64,000 nt of DNA from Paenibacillus sp. XY044 (GCF_002257645.1 NZ_NQMO01000007.1:62001-126000); one strand, 5' to 3'. Positions 1 to 7,570 are shown, counted from the first letter of the stretch. Numbers and translations are program-made. The notes: generated by a model from the letters alone, not told the origin.

Positions 1-2
1 CT

Positions 3-155
3 TTGGTCACCTGGGTACTTGGGCATGGTGACAACAACAGCATGCTTAAAGGAAAAAAAGATAATACGGTATCTGCTAGTAACTATGGATCACAGGGAGA
101 AAAGTTAGAAAATGCCCTTTTTCATTATTTTAAGTCCAGGAAAAATCACCCATGA
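3..155 (+). CDS. C-terminal end of a gene cut by the window edge (uncertain)
   Basis: This frame is open from the left edge for 50 codons and ends at TGA 153-155. The peptide is hydrophilic, contains the stretch LGHGDNNSMLKGKKDN, and ends in a basic tail (FKSRKNHP). I do not recognise the family. No start or ribosome binding site lies inside the window, so it can only be the end of a gene that begins further left. A frame open by chance for 50 codons cannot be excluded. Confidence 0.3.
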   Translation: MVTWVLGHGDNNSMLKGKKDNTVSASNYGSQGEKLENALFHYFKSRKNHP

Positions 156-368
156 CGCATGATATTAACCAATACTCAAGCTCACGGTAACGGCAATAAG
201 CTTGTCAACACCGCGGTCGTACATCGCCCGGAGCCCATGGCGGATCACAGCTCCCTCTGCATAAATCCGGCGGCGAAGCCATGACATAATGAGGCTGAAA
301 ATTGTTCCCCTAAATTTCTGGCTACTGAACAACTCATTAGAAGGCAAGCAATATCAGCCCGAACTTCG
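156..368. other. Stretch without a recognisable gene
   Basis: A 60-codon minus-strand frame (165-347) includes an arginine-rich stretch (WLRRRIYAEGAVIRHGL), but it has no convincing ribosome binding site and matches no family I know. It may be a remnant of a decayed gene, like the pseudogenes just to the right. Nothing else is seen before the repeat at 369. Confidence 0.3.
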
Positions 369-470
369 TATGTTCTTGTCGTCGGGTTTTGACAAGAACA
401 TATATCGTTAAAACAAAAAAAGCCGCGGCTTCGCGGCTATTAAGCGTGTATATTCTTGTCGTCTTACAAA
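369..470. repeat. Dispersed repeat, family B (terminator-bearing), copy 1
   Basis: Two near-identical motifs, TATGTTCTTGTCGTC (369-383) and TATATTCTTGTCGTC (449-463), bracket a core. The first motif is followed by an inverted copy of itself (GACAAGAACATA). The core has CGTTAAAACAAAAAAAG followed by a GC hairpin (AGCCGCG/CGCGGCT). Read on the minus strand, this is a hairpin followed by a T run, a typical Rho-independent terminator. A copy with the same order lies at 30235-30338, and partial copies near 40090, 41805, 42540 and 59430. Confidence 0.75.
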
Positions 471-649
471 AATCTCCGCTTCAAACAGTTGCTGAATCGT
501 ATCCTTAAACAGGCTCTCAGAATCTCGTGTACATCGTCGACCGTTCGGCAATTTTTCGCCAGTTCCTTGATCCTCGGCCATTGCCGTACTTGAATTCCGT
601 TACATCTGTGAGCCACTTTTTATTCGGAGCATCAGCACGGGATCTGCGG
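471..649. other. Stretch without a gene, likely further sigma-factor debris
   Basis: This lies where the rest of the decayed ECF41-type sigma gene (650-942) would be expected. I could not align it to the intact copy at 27229-28083, and it has no usable reading frame. Confidence 0.3.
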
Positions 650-942
650 TAGCGCGGCGGACGATCGACATCTCGAGTGTATCCGCCCCGGCGTCCGAAT
701 CAGTACGGGGGGGGGCTACGCACACTTCTCTGCTCTTCCGCCCGACTTCTGCAGATCGAGGCAGCGATTGGTTACCATTTTAGCCCTAGGTTCCTACATT
801 CGTTCGGGATGTACGCCACATGCCTTAACAACACATCCTGCACCGCATCTTCCGCGTCTGCAGCGGAGCCTGTCAACTGATATGCCAGCATAAACAGCAG
901 CGCCCTATATTGACCGTACAGTTCCTCCATTCGCCGTCTCAC
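650..942 (-). pseudogene. ECF41-type sigma factor remnant (N-terminal part)
   Basis: On the minus strand this DNA closely matches the start of the intact ECF41 sigma gene at 27229-28083. Shared stretches cover the initiation region (TTCCTCCAT), the region 2 segment and the CGACTTCTGCAGATCGAG stretch. Similarity fades near 650, so only about the first 95 codons remain, broken by indels including a run of nine G. The oxidoreductase remnant sits just upstream in the same order as in the second locus. The whole sigma/oxidoreductase pair was therefore once duplicated, and this copy is dead. Confidence 0.75.
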
Positions 943-974
943 CTTTTCCTGCTGTTGGTATTGGTATCTCGTTG

Positions 975-1712
975 CTAGCGCAGCATACTGCCTTTATCCA
1001 ATGCCAGTCTCCTGATTTTCCACCCCAGCTTTCCCGTTATGATCATGTTAAGACCCCATTTGCGTCCCCATACAAATCCGCGATTCTCCCCCAAGCCGAT
1101 GCAAAAGAAATCCAGTATCGAGCTGGAGGATTTGTGAACCGGCGCGGGGCGGCCCTCCAGATCGGCCATTACGACTTTCCCCAGTCTATCTGCCTGCAGC
1201 GTACCTTCTCCGGCCCTCATCAGATCCGCCTTACCGTTTCTCGGATCGACGATTCTCGCACAGTCGCCAATGCTGTATACGCCCAGCGCCCCTTTGAGGC
1301 GATAGCATTCATCCACCAGCACTTGACCATCGGGAGAAGCGGCAATCCCATACTCCGAAGGGCCGGATTCGGGATCAGACCAATGGTCCATACACATAGG
1401 CCAACCGGCAAACGATCGCCATTACTGAGCTTCACCGCTCCTGCTTCCGCCTGCATCACCTTACGGTTGTAAAGTACTTTTACGCCGTATTCGGCGAGAA
1501 ACCGATCCAATTTTTTTCCGACTATTTCGGGCCCTTCCTGGAACAACCGTTTCTGTCCGCTGAGCAAATAGACAGAGATATCGGTAGGGTTCAGTCCTAG
1601 CGACGATGCTTCCTTCCGCATCTCAAGCGCCAGTTCAGCGGATGTTTCAACGCCGCTGATGCCCGCTCCCGCAACGGCGATCGTCGCCTCTGATTTGTGA
1701 CATCGGAAACGA
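975..1712 (-). pseudogene. NADH dehydrogenase-like FAD oxidoreductase remnant, frameshifted
   Basis: Two overlapping minus-strand frames together give the C-terminal two thirds of a type II NADH dehydrogenase-like flavoprotein. The upstream part carries a dinucleotide-binding loop (AVAGAGISGVE). The downstream part carries the FAD-contacting YSIGDCARI motif and the usual C-terminal region. A frameshift near 1300-1400 separates them, and the N-terminal FAD domain is missing. A matching fragment lies at 28213-28500, again directly upstream of an ECF41 sigma gene. ECF41 factors are known to sit next to carboxymuconolactone decarboxylases, oxidoreductases or epimerases, so this was probably the sigma factor's partner. 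Confidence 0.75.
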
Positions 1713-1896
1713 ACGAATGGGAAATCATTGCATGGGCTGGTTTAATCAACCGATCCTTCGGGCAAGTATGTTGAGTAGATCTGCCCCTTAACGTAATGAT
1801 ATCAATCTAAGCGGTGCGTCTGCATCGGTGAAGTGATGGTTCATTCTGTTAACCTGCCCGTTGCGTAGTAACATGCAAACCATTAATATGTCGTAA

Positions 1897-3561
1897 TTAG
1901 AGGTGTTCAGAGGGCTCAAGCTGAATAAAATTCAAATGTTTCATTCGGTTTATGACAGATAATACTTCATGAATTCTTGGTAATTCAAGCCATCTTTCGA
2001 AGCCAGAAAAAGAAGAAGAAAATACAATATCCACTCCTTCTCTTTCCATATCTTCAAGAGCTTTTTTAATCTTATCATGTAGAATGATGAGGCGATCCTG
2101 ATTACTTATAGCGATTTTACGGATTAAAAAGGCTATAGCTGCAAGCTGGGCGTGTGATGTGATATTGTAAAGCCCTCTGATATCAATTTGTTCATCGCCT
2201 ATTACCATGTATCCCATAGCCGAAACCACCAACTTTTCTCTACCACTGCCTTGTGGATAGCTCGTAAAGTGATCGGAGGTTATTATTCTACCTATCTCCC
2301 ATTTTGTAAAGGGGATACGTTCTCGTGGTATGTCATCTTCGCATAATTTTTTTGCTTGCTGGGTTACGTTTTTGGGCACAAAATTGTCCATCAGGATGAT
2401 TTGGTCAGCAACGGATAAAAATTCACTGCTACCTCCAATAACAAGAACGGAAGATACGCCAACAGCTTCATATAGCTCCCTTACACGTTCAGTAAAAGGT
2501 GTAATGGGTTCACGCTTGATTAATGAACGCATTTTAGTGTCTTGAATCATAAAATTCGTCGCACTTCTGTCTTCATCAATAAGAAGGAGCTTACACCCGT
2601 AGTTAATTGCCTCCATGATATTTGCGGCTTGAGATGTGGAACCTGAGGCGTAGTCAGTCGAAAACTGTTCAGCCGAACGATTGGGTATCCATTTTATGAA
2701 AGGCGTGATATTGATATTGTTTATGGAACGGCCTTCCTCTGCGGATATTTCCATTGCACTTTGATCTGTAATCACAAATTCTCGTCCATCACCTATGCTG
2801 TGATTGTAAATCCCCGAATTCAGCGCATCCAGAAATGTGCTTTTACCCGAGTAACCACCGCCGGTGATGACCGTTACACCCTGTTTTATTCCCATTCCTC
2901 GCAAACCACAGATTTCAACTTCAACATCTTCCGGGGATATAAAAGGCAAGGCTCCCTCCAATGGCCCGCTGTTGTCTTTATTTCTTGGCAAAATGCTGCC
3001 ATTCGCAATAAACGCTATATAATCACTGGATTTCAGCCATTCGCGAATCATATTTTGTTTTTTTACCAATTCATAGGCAGCATATAATTTGGTAAGATCA
3101 AAGTTGGCTATTAACTCTTCCACTTCTTTTGGAAGCATTTTGCAGAGCATGCGCATAGCTTTATCATTATTCTTGAATGGAAGTTGAACTGTAATCATTA
3201 AGCATAGATATCTTTTTTCCAAGATGACTTCGACAAAGGATGCATTACGTTGCAACACCACATTGGTTGGACGAAAACAATAAAAAGCACCATTTTCTTT
3301 ATCAGAACGTGACCGGTTATAAATCAATTCATTTAATGCCTCAATATGATTAACCCATCCTCTTAATGCAAAATCTGAGAGAACAACCTGATCCATATTT
3401 TCATCTAAGCCGAGACGGTCAAAAGGTATTTTTATGGTGATACATGGTATATCTAGTGTGAGTTTATGTGTCCGTTCAATGTAATAGGCAACATCATTAT
3501 TCCAATAGGTTGGGTCACTTATCGTAACCCCTTGATCATAGTATGAACCTTCATAAATCAT
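1897..3561 (-). CDS. ABC-class ATPase domain protein (PF09818-like)
   Basis: A predicted soluble ATPase of the ABC class, of unknown cellular role. Visible motifs are a P-loop GGGYSGKST (about residue 235), a signature-like SGSTSQAANIMEAI and a Walker B CKLLLIDEDRSATNF. This is the order typical of PF09818 proteins, which are usually about 550-570 residues long. The ATG at 3561 has a poor ribosome binding site. The same frame stays open upstream for about 20 more codons reading IKRLAQYFRSLQSGQSSYS, which resembles the conserved family N-terminus (short helix, then a Y..Y.G.Y motif). Translation may therefore start near 3618 at a non-ATG codon (ATT) behind AAAGGATGATG. It stands alone between the oxidoreductase remnant and a long intergenic region. 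Confidence 0.85.
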   Translation of the reverse strand: MIYEGSYYDQGVTISDPTYWNNDVAYYIERTHKLTLDIPCITIKIPFDRLGLDENMDQVVLSDFALRGWVNHIEALNELIYNRSRSDKENGAFYCFRPTNVVLQRNASFVEVILEKRYLCLMITVQLPFKNNDKAMRMLCKMLPKEVEELIANFDLTKLYAAYELVKKQNMIREWLKSSDYIAFIANGSILPRNKDNSGPLEGALPFISPEDVEVEICGLRGMGIKQGVTVITGGGYSGKSTFLDALNSGIYNHSIGDGREFVITDQSAMEISAEEGRSINNINITPFIKWIPNRSAEQFSTDYASGSTSQAANIMEAINYGCKLLLIDEDRSATNFMIQDTKMRSLIKREPITPFTERVRELYEAVGVSSVLVIGGSSEFLSVADQIILMDNFVPKNVTQQAKKLCEDDIPRERIPFTKWEIGRIITSDHFTSYPQGSGREKLVVSAMGYMVIGDEQIDIRGLYNITSHAQLAAIAFLIRKIAISNQDRLIILHDKIKKALEDMEREGVDIVFSSSFSGFERWLELPRIHEVLSVINRMKHLNFIQLEPSEHL

Positions 3562-3618
3562 ACTGTAAGATGACTGTCCGGATTGTAATGAGCGAAAATA
3601 TTGAGCGAGTCTTTTAAT

Positions 3619-3918
3619 AAAGCATCATCCTTTCATATTTGAAAAGAGCGGTGAATAACGGAAAAAAGTGCCGAAGTTGAAACGATATCTCAAGAAGGGG
3701 GCCCCTTATCCTTTGGAACAAGGCAACGACAAAACGGATCGCCCACCAATCTCCAGGTATGAGCCTGCTCAAACCTAAACCGGCACGGTTTGAAATTTTC
3801 CGCGAAAAATGAATTCCATCCTAGGTAATTCAAGTTCAATACATATTCCCCCAAACGATTAAATCCCGACCCATTTCAAAATAAAACCACTATTGTTGCC
3901 TTGACCAATCTTATGGCC
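3619..3918. other. Intergenic stretch without a recognisable gene
   Basis: About 300 bases upstream of the ATPase gene. Besides the AAAGGATGATG that may serve as its ribosome binding site I see no ORF with a start signal and no clear repeat. Confidence 0.4.
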
Positions 3919-3951
3919 TAAAAAAATAACAGCCACTCCCTGAGTGGCTGT
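3919..3951 (-). terminator. Rho-independent terminator, minus strand
   Basis: Perfect 10-bp arms ACAGCCACTC (3929-3938) and GAGTGGCTGT (3942-3951) with a CCT loop. On the minus strand they are followed by a T-rich run (A run on the plus strand at 3921-3926). No large minus-strand gene ends here, so it probably backs up the terminator at 3990-4026 that follows the 15-residue ORF. Confidence 0.7.
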
Positions 3952-3989
3952 CATAGACCGGCAAGAAAGCTTAAACGTTCCTTCTGCCT

Positions 3990-4026
3990 AAATATAAAAG
4001 CCCTGAGGGGGATACTACCCTCAGAG
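3990..4026 (-). terminator. Terminator following the 15-residue ORF
   Basis: Arms CTGAGGG (4003-4009) and CCCTCAG (4018-4024) form a hairpin. On the minus strand it runs into GGCTTTTATATTT. It lies about 25 bases after the stop of the micro-ORF at 4050-4097. Confidence 0.6.
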
Positions 4027-4049
4027 CCTAATGAATTCGTAAAAAGTAA

Positions 4050-4097
4050 CTAAAAAGTAATATGAGGATAGGACGTATATATTGTTTTTGTATTCAT
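4050..4097 (-). CDS. Micro-ORF encoding a 15-residue peptide
   Basis: The minus strand reads ATG then 15 codons (MNTKTIYTSYPHITF) and TAG. The start is preceded by GAGGTGAGGACA, a strong ribosome binding site at good distance. Downstream are two tandem minus-strand hairpins of terminator type, and upstream there is AT-rich DNA that could hold a promoter (for example TATGAT near 4130). The sequence has no hydrophobic core or Cys and is not a leader type I know. Possible roles are a signalling peptide or the marker of a short regulatory RNA. I infer expression only from the ribosome binding site and terminator layout. Confidence 0.45.
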   Translation of the reverse strand: MNTKTIYTSYPHITF

Positions 4098-4223
4098 TGT
4101 CCTCACCTCGTTACGATTTATTTTTACAGCAACAGGATCATAACATAAAGTTCACCCACAATAAAGGGAAAGATTAATTATAATTATCCCAAACCCTTGA
4201 AACTTTCCGAATTCATGCTAAAG

Positions 4224-4303
4224 TAATCTGCCCGTTAGTTCAATGCTTGAAGCCAGTTTAGCTTTGTAACTCCGTTTATGCGGGCATCAGCTTGTCGCAC
4301 TCG
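4224..4303. repeat. Dispersed repeat, family A 5-prime arm plus conserved tail
   Basis: Begins with TAATCTGCCCGTTAGTTCAA, the 5-prime arm of repeat family A, and continues into a module shared with 25226-25299. The shared core is GTAACTCCGTTTATGCGGGC, followed by ATCAGCTT and GCACTCG in both copies. There is no variable hairpin and no 3-prime arm, so this looks like a solo or rearranged copy. Confidence 0.6.
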
Positions 4304-4447
4304 AATATATTTTCGTCTCCACTGTCAAAAGAAAATAAAGTTTTCTTAGTGCTTCATAACTCAAACTAAAAACTACATGCTTCTATCGTAGGAGCTTAGA
4401 TTGAAGAATGGAAATTTAATTTTCTAATTGTTTATGGTTTAATATAA

Positions 4448-4600
4448 ATGAACCAGTTTTATAATCAAATGTATGATCCAGTCTTACATGCCAAACTTCT
4501 GGGTGTCCCTTGGGATGAAAAATGCTTGGACATAAGAATACCCAATAACGTTGATGAATTAGAATCTAAAGCAGCCCAGTTTTCTGAAGAAATTGTGTAA
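4448..4600 (+). CDS. Small hypothetical protein (50 aa)
   Basis: An ATG-to-TAA frame of 50 codons. The peptide starts MNQFYNQMYDPVLHAKLLGV and ends in an acidic, helix-like tail (ELESKAAQFSEEIV). It is followed within 12 bases by a hairpin and T-rich tract at 4612-4652, as expected for a real gene end. There is no clear ribosome binding site before the ATG and an in-frame stop directly precedes it. It may therefore be a weakly translated gene, or the tail of a larger gene whose front has been lost. I do not recognise the family. Confidence 0.4.
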   Translation: MNQFYNQMYDPVLHAKLLGVPWDEKCLDIRIPNNVDELESKAAQFSEEIV

Positions 4601-4611
4601 ACTTTACAACA

Positions 4612-4652
4612 AGAAGACGGCATACCGGATACTACTCGGATGCCGTTTTCTC
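4612..4652 (+). terminator. Terminator after the 50-residue ORF
   Basis: Arms ACGGCAT (4617-4623) and ATGCCGT (4640-4646), with an inner CCG/CGG pair, followed by TTTTCTC on the plus strand. Confidence 0.6.
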
Positions 4653-4816
4653 AACTAACAGGCAGGATAGCTCCAATGGCGTGAGGTATTGCGATTTATT
4701 TCTAAAGTATAGGCAAGGGTAAATAAATCCTGCCTATTTATTCGGATTTAGACTGTCCGCTTCATTGCATATAATGAAGGTACCACCCTTCGGGGAGATC
4801 ATTAAGGGAGGCCGCG

Positions 4817-5773
4817 ATGAACGAGACCGCATTTGATGAACCATTATTTGCAAGCTTGAAGCCGGGCTTAACCTCGTTCTGTTACCGAATGCTAGGCTCC
4901 ATGGACGATGCGGACGATGCCGTTCAGGAGACGAGTATCCGGGTCTGGCAGAGCTGGAGCACGTTCAGACAGGATTCCTCGTTCAAAACTTGGGTCTATC
5001 GGATTGCATCCAACCTGTGCTTGGACAAGCTGAGACAATCCAAACGCCGCGCGCTTCCCGTTGACCTGTTCGACCCGGCCGTCGCCATCGTCGAGCCGCA
5101 CGACACGCTGCCGGACTCTGCCTGGATCTGGCCGTCTCCCGACTTTGGGGGCAATCCGGAGGATCGTCTCGTCCGCAGAGATACCCTTCGACTGTGCTTC
5201 ATCGCTCTCCTGCAGACCTTGCCTCCGCGGCAGCGCGCGGTACTCATTTTGAAGGATGTATTTGAATGGTCCTCCAAGCAGATCGCGGAAACGTTGGCGA
5301 TGTCGCCGGCAGCGGTGAACAGCGCTTTGCAAAGAGCCCGAGAGACGATGGAACGGGCGCAGCTTCGCTCGGATGAGCTCAGCAACATGGACGTTCAACC
5401 GGAGCAGCAGCTGCTGTCCCGGTATGTGGAGGCCTTCGAGCAATTCGATATTGCTGCGCTCGTAGCGTTGTTCCACGAGGAAGGCTGCATGTCGATGCCG
5501 CCCTTCGAGATGTGGATCCGCGGCAAGGAAGATTTGTCCGCCTTCTATTCGCTTACTCGCTGGCATTGCGAAGGTTCGCGATTTGTGCCCATTACGGTGA
5601 ATGGCGGTTATCCGGCGTTGGCCCAGTATATGCCGGGCAAAGAGGGCTCTGGCCTGGTACCCTGGGGCATCCACGTCATCGAAACCAAAGAAAATCAAAT
5701 CCTGCACGTTCAAAACTTCATTCATACGCCATTATTTTCGCTATTTGGGCTGCCTGAGCGAATTGACCAATGA
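4817..5773 (+). CDS. ECF sigma factor with SnoaL-like C-terminal domain (SigX5/SigG type)
   Basis: RNA polymerase sigma-70 family factor of 318 residues, acting in the cytoplasm to direct transcription of a small regulon. Region 2 (about 15-85) contains the DDADDAVQETSIRVW and FKTWVYRIASNLCLD motifs. Region 4 (about 130-185) has LPPRQRAVLILKDVFEWSS and the helix-turn-helix SPAAVNSALQRAR. Residues 195-318 form a SnoaL/NTF2-like domain (LLSRYVEAFEQFDIAALVAL), which replaces a separate anti-sigma factor in such families. The ATG follows AAGGGAGGCCGCG. The usual partner in such loci is a small enzyme or SRPBCC protein, and a SRPBCC fragment does follow directly. Confidence 0.88.
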   Translation: MNETAFDEPLFASLKPGLTSFCYRMLGSMDDADDAVQETSIRVWQSWSTFRQDSSFKTWVYRIASNLCLDKLRQSKRRALPVDLFDPAVAIVEPHDTLPDSAWIWPSPDFGGNPEDRLVRRDTLRLCFIALLQTLPPRQRAVLILKDVFEWSSKQIAETLAMSPAAVNSALQRARETMERAQLRSDELSNMDVQPEQQLLSRYVEAFEQFDIAALVALFHEEGCMSMPPFEMWIRGKEDLSAFYSLTRWHCEGSRFVPITVNGGYPALAQYMPGKEGSGLVPWGIHVIETKENQILHVQNFIHTPLFSLFGLPERIDQ

Positions 5774-5779
5774 ATTTCG

Positions 5780-5929
5780 TCATTGGCTTACGTCTATATA
5801 ATTGAGAATAACCAAACGACGAAGGTCATTGAAACGTTCGACGCGGAAAGCTCCAATCCGGTCGAGTTCCAGCAAGCAGGCTGGCAAGCGATCAAGGACA
5901 ATTTCAAAGCCTATACCGAACAAAACTAA
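5780..5929 (+). pseudogene. SRPBCC (AHSA1-like) protein, C-terminal fragment
   Basis: An open frame without a start reads YIIENNQTTKVIETFDAESS and then NPVEFQQAGWQAI..NFKAY to a TAA at 5927. The segment VE.QQAGWQAI.DNFK.Y is the typical C-terminal helix of SRPBCC/Activator of Hsp90-like proteins. Only about 45 codons remain. It starts just after the sigma gene ends, so a deletion probably removed the front of a gene once co-transcribed with the sigma factor. Confidence 0.7.
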
Positions 5930-5940
5930 TCATCGCGAAG

Positions 5941-5976
5941 AAGACGCCGGGGAAGATGCCCGGCGTCTTTCTTTTT
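5941..5976. terminator. Strong terminator hairpin, probably bidirectional
   Basis: Perfect 11-bp arms AAGACGCCGGG (5941-5951) and CCCGGCGTCTT (5959-5969), followed by TCTTTTTG on the plus strand. It lies between the SRPBCC fragment and the convergent VOC gene. The DNA just right of it (GCTCTCCGTTAGCCTTAA, to about 6012) resembles the 3-prime arm of repeat family A and runs into the stop codon of the VOC gene. Confidence 0.85.
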
Positions 5977-6008
5977 GAACCCTAGTACGAGCGTGCTCTC
6001 CGTTAGCC

Positions 6009-6425
6009 TTAACCTTGTGCCGCATCCATGTTCATGTAGTTAATGGCCCACAGATGGCCGTCCAAGTCCACGAATCCCCAATGATACATGAATCCATGAT
6101 TTTCAGGTTCAGCGTGCAATTTCCCGCCCATCGAGACCGCGGTATTCACGATTTCATCGACCTTTTCCCGGCTCTCGAAGGCCAATGCGATCGTCATCTG
6201 CGCATACTTGCTCGTATCGACGGATTCCTTCTCCGTGAGCGTATTAAAGAATGTTTGATTGATCAGCATGACCTGCAGGTTGTCGCCGATCACGATGGCT
6301 ACCGAATTCTCGTTCTCGGGGAATTGCGGGTTGAGCTCGAATCCGAGTCCGGTGAAGAACCCTTTCGATTGTTCTACGTTTTTTACAGGCAGGTTGAAGC
6401 TCGTGAATGCGGACGTTAATGCCAT
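6009..6425 (-). CDS. VOC superfamily (glyoxalase/bleomycin-resistance fold) protein
   Basis: 138 residues with the paired beta-alpha-beta-beta-beta units of the vicinal oxygen chelate fold. It starts SAFTSFNLPVKNVEQSKGFF and ends with HWGFVDLDGHLWAINYM, a pattern common in the PhnB/YaeR-like branch. The substrate cannot be told from sequence. The ATG is preceded by GAAGAGGTGTTTTAAAA. The stop codon falls inside a CCGTTAGCCTTAA stretch that matches repeat family A, so the repeat may have supplied the gene's end. The terminator at 5941-5976 follows. Confidence 0.85.
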   Translation of the reverse strand: MALTSAFTSFNLPVKNVEQSKGFFTGLGFELNPQFPENENSVAIVIGDNLQVMLINQTFFNTLTEKESVDTSKYAQMTIALAFESREKVDEIVNTAVSMGGKLHAEPENHGFMYHWGFVDLDGHLWAINYMNMDAAQG

Positions 6426-6535
6426 TTTTAAAACACCTCTTCGTCAAATTAGTTTGTGTTCATTTATGCCTTCGTTTATATAGACGACAGCCGATCCGGG
6501 AATTCATCGGTTTCATGGATTCGGAAGCGTAAATT

Positions 6536-6775
6536 TTGAAAAATAACTTGGTATTGAGTTCGGATACCCGCCATTCCCGTAAGGTTGCTTATTCTTTTGG
6601 CAGTAAATCGCGTTTGAAGCTGCAGTATGAGAAATGGACAATAGAGCTGCCTTCGGGCTTAAAAAATACACGCGCGGATGATTCAAGTCATGTGTTCGAT
6701 ATTACCATTGAAGGCAATGAACTTGTAATTCCCGATGCACTCCACGCGTGTATTTCTTCAATAAGAATCCGTTAA
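6536..6775 (+). CDS. Hypothetical protein (79 aa), doubtful
   Basis: A TTG-initiated frame (LVLSSDTRHSRKVAYSFGSK) of 79 codons with no visible ribosome binding site. The protein is mixed beta-like with no Cys, signal peptide or membrane segment, and I do not recognise it. It could be a C-terminal fragment of an enzyme or a chance ORF. It lies between two minus-strand genes, which both read away from or into this gap. Confidence 0.22.
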   Translation: MKNNLVLSSDTRHSRKVAYSFGSKSRLKLQYEKWTIELPSGLKNTRADDSSHVFDITIEGNELVIPDALHACISSIRIR

Positions 6776-6835
6776 AAACAAGTTCAAATGATGCCTCTTC
6801 CGTCCATTTTTAATGCATTTTTGATATCGCAAAAA

Positions 6836-7570
6836 TTAAATTTTTTTGAACATATACCCATGTCCCCATAATGTCCGAATCCATCCATTTCCTTCCGGGT
6901 AATAGGAGAATAGCTTATCACGCAGGCGTTTAATGTGGGTATCTACTGTACGCCGGTCGTAAATCCCTCTGTGCGATGGCTTCCAAACTTCAGTATGCAA
7001 TACTTCACGAGAATATACTTTTTCTTGATGTGTGATCAGGAAATAGAGCAGATCATATTCTTTCGGAGTCAGATGGACCTCATTTTGTTTCACCATAACA
7101 CGGCGTGCTGAAGGATAAAGCACAATTTCACCAATCATGAAAGCGTTATTTAGCAAATCATCGGTTTCAGAAACATAAGAACTCGGAGAATATACACGGG
7201 TTATCATGTTTTGGATACGCAGCACAATTTCCCTTGGGCTAAATGGCTTGATGACGTAATCGTCTGCTCCCGCTTCAAAACCTTCAATGCGGTCCTTTTC
7301 TTCCGATCGCCCAGATAACAACAGAATCGGAATATCAGGTTGTGTCTGTTTCATACGCTTGCAAACCTCAATCCCATTCATGTCAGGCAGTAACCAATCC
7401 AGCACGATCAAATCATAATTTGCGTGGTTCTCACCATATCTTTGGATGGCTTGTGTACCATTCGGAGCTTCTTCGACTATGAATCCTTCTAACTCCAAAT
7501 ACATTCGCAGAATGTTGCGAATGCGTGTCTCGTCATCAACTAGTAAAACTCTTCTATGGTTTGTCATCAT
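6836..7570 (-). CDS. OmpR/PhoB-family response regulator (ResD-like), orphan
   Basis: A receiver domain (residues 1-120) has the acidic pair in VLLVDDETRIRN, the phospho-acceptor Asp in LIVLDWLLPDMNG and the conserved Lys in DDYVIKPFSPRE. It is followed by a winged-helix DNA-binding domain (about 145-243; LTPKEYDLLYFLI, RTVDTHIKRLRDKL). The ATG at 7570 lies 9 bases after GGAGGG, and a longer frame to 7609 lacks a ribosome binding site. It starts 68 bases after cydC on the same strand with no terminator between, so it is probably the last gene of the cyd operon. No kinase gene is adjacent. ResD controls respiration in Bacillus; a similar role here is inference. Confidence 0.88.
   Translation of the reverse strand: MMTNHRRVLLVDDETRIRNILRMYLELEGFIVEEAPNGTQAIQRYGENHANYDLIVLDWLLPDMNGIEVCKRMKQTQPDIPILLLSGRSEEKDRIEGFEAGADDYVIKPFSPREIVLRIQNMITRVYSPSSYVSETDDLLNNAFMIGEIVLYPSARRVMVKQNEVHLTPKEYDLLYFLITHQEKVYSREVLHTEVWKPSHRGIYDRRTVDTHIKRLRDKLFSYYPEGNGWIRTLWGHGYMFKKI

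Noticed and set aside
4892..5725. Long minus-strand frame opposite the ECF sigma gene
   Set aside because: It is a shadow of the sigma gene's GC-rich codons; there is no ribosome binding site and the composition matches the sense gene.
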